From: Chlorobiota bacterium
GTDB lineage: Bacteria; Bacteroidota; Bacteroidia; Bacteroidales; JAADGE01
Length of the DNA stretch: 6,606 nucleotides
Reading direction: 5' to 3'
Assembly: GCA_030592825.1 (NCBI GenBank)
Contig: JAUVIG010000217.1
Coordinates: forward strand, 1-6,606
Program-made: the position numbers and the translations under genes
The notes under the pieces: model-generated
The model's input: the letters and a program-made list of their open reading frames with translations, nothing else
Databases searched by the model: none
What the model was told of the DNA's origin: nothing
Shown: piece after piece, positions 6,308 through 6,606 of the stretch
Position numbering within the stretch: the first letter of the stretch is position 1
How the letters are laid out: each line of letters opens with the position of its first letter

Positions 6308-6364
6308 TTTGAGAGCAAAATCAAAACGATATAATATTCATTATATTTTTACAATTAAGAAAAA

Positions 6365-6421
6365 ATGAGTATGTTCGCTTTCATTTTAAAATTTTTGATC
6401 AAATTATTAAATAAAAAATAA
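6365..6421 (+). CDS. Possible 18-residue amphipathic peptide directly before the thiolase gene
   Basis: The frame MSMFAFILKFLIKLLNKK ends with TAA 8 nt before the thiolase ATG. Upstream is AATTAAGAAAAA, an A-rich stretch as often precedes Bacteroidota genes. The peptide would be strongly hydrophobic with lysines at 9, 13, 17 and 18; the first three fall on one face of a helix, giving a cationic amphipathic helix. It could be a small membrane-associated peptide, a leader peptide coupling translation to the thiolase, or merely the result of AT-rich DNA, which favours F, L, I, K and N codons. I know no homologue. Confidence 0.25.
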   Translation: MSMFAFILKFLIKLLNKK

Positions 6422-6429
6422 ATAAAAAT

Positions 6430-6606
6430 ATGAAAGAAGTATTTATAGTTTCTGCTGTCAGAACACCAATAGGCAGTTTCGGAGGAGCTTTAGCAAGTGT
6501 TCCCGCTACTAAATTAGGAGCAACGGCAATAAAAGCTGCAATTGAGAAATCGGGAATTAAACCTGATGATATTGATGAAGTATATATGGGAAATGTTATT
6601 TCATCG
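6430..6606 (+). CDS. Acetyl-CoA C-acetyltransferase (thiolase), N-terminal 59 residues (partial)
   Basis: The visible residues start MKEVFIVSAVRTPIGSFGGAL and continue to DDIDEVYMGNVISS at the right edge. VSAVRTPIGSFGG (7-19) and the EVYMGNV segment (50-56) are characteristic of the thiolase N-terminal domain. The enzyme condenses two acetyl-CoA to acetoacetyl-CoA or cleaves it in the reverse direction, in the cytoplasm. The short start directly at KEVFIVSAVRTPIG fits the biosynthetic/acetoacetyl-CoA type rather than long-chain 3-ketoacyl-CoA thiolases, but this is a weak distinction. The nucleophilic cysteine, expected near residue 88, and the C-terminal catalytic residues are outside the window. 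The start codon is preceded by an A-rich stretch without a Shine-Dalgarno. What follows in the operon is not visible. Confidence 0.92.
   Translation, partial: MKEVFIVSAVRTPIGSFGGALASVPATKLGATAIKAAIEKSGIKPDDIDEVYMGNVISS

Noticed and set aside
6100..6312. Plus-strand frame of 70 codons opposite the start of the conserved membrane protein gene
   Set aside because: It is mostly antisense to a recognised protein family and has no similarity or ribosome binding site of its own.

Overview
The window is AT-rich (roughly 30% GC by eye) and looks like a member of the Bacteroidota. Three things point there: the start of an outer-membrane TonB-dependent receptor with a carboxypeptidase-like regulatory domain, a LytTR protein with the typical 'FEPFG' membrane segment, and promoter-like TAnnTTTG boxes with almost no Shine-Dalgarno sequences. 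A Bacteroidales/Marinilabiliales-type environmental organism is my best guess; the order is inference only.

Layout. 1-390 (-) is the 5' end of a TonB-dependent receptor gene, cut by the window edge. 391-700 has no gene but carries a possible promoter and two mutually exclusive hairpins that could form an attenuator for the receptor. 701-4494 (-) is a two-gene unit: first a 963-aa membrane sensor (HBM-like periplasmic helices, HAMP, GAF, PAS, PAS, and no kinase), then, 29 bp later, a 290-aa four-helix membrane protein ending in a LytTR DNA-binding domain. 4495-4629 is a divergent promoter region. 4630-5598 (+) is manA, a type I mannose-6-phosphate isomerase. 5599-5717 lies between convergent genes and is almost entirely filled by a 92-bp imperfect inverted repeat. 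5718-6245 (-) is a small membrane-anchored protein of a conserved family without known function. 6246-6429 is a divergent region with a good promoter for the minus-strand gene and an 18-codon reading frame directly before the thiolase. 6430-6606 (+) is the start of an acetyl-CoA acetyltransferase (thiolase), cut by the window edge.

How the genes work together. The clearest functional unit is the sensor/LytTR pair. Neither protein has a histidine kinase, receiver, cyclase or phosphatase domain, so if they form one pathway the signal must pass by direct contact in or at the membrane. This is the most interesting point in the window. Whether the pair controls the receptor gene downstream on the same strand cannot be seen. 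manA (sugar phosphate metabolism), the small membrane protein and the thiolase (acyl-CoA metabolism) look like unrelated single transcription units. No RNA genes, CRISPR arrays, insertion sequences or phage genes were seen.
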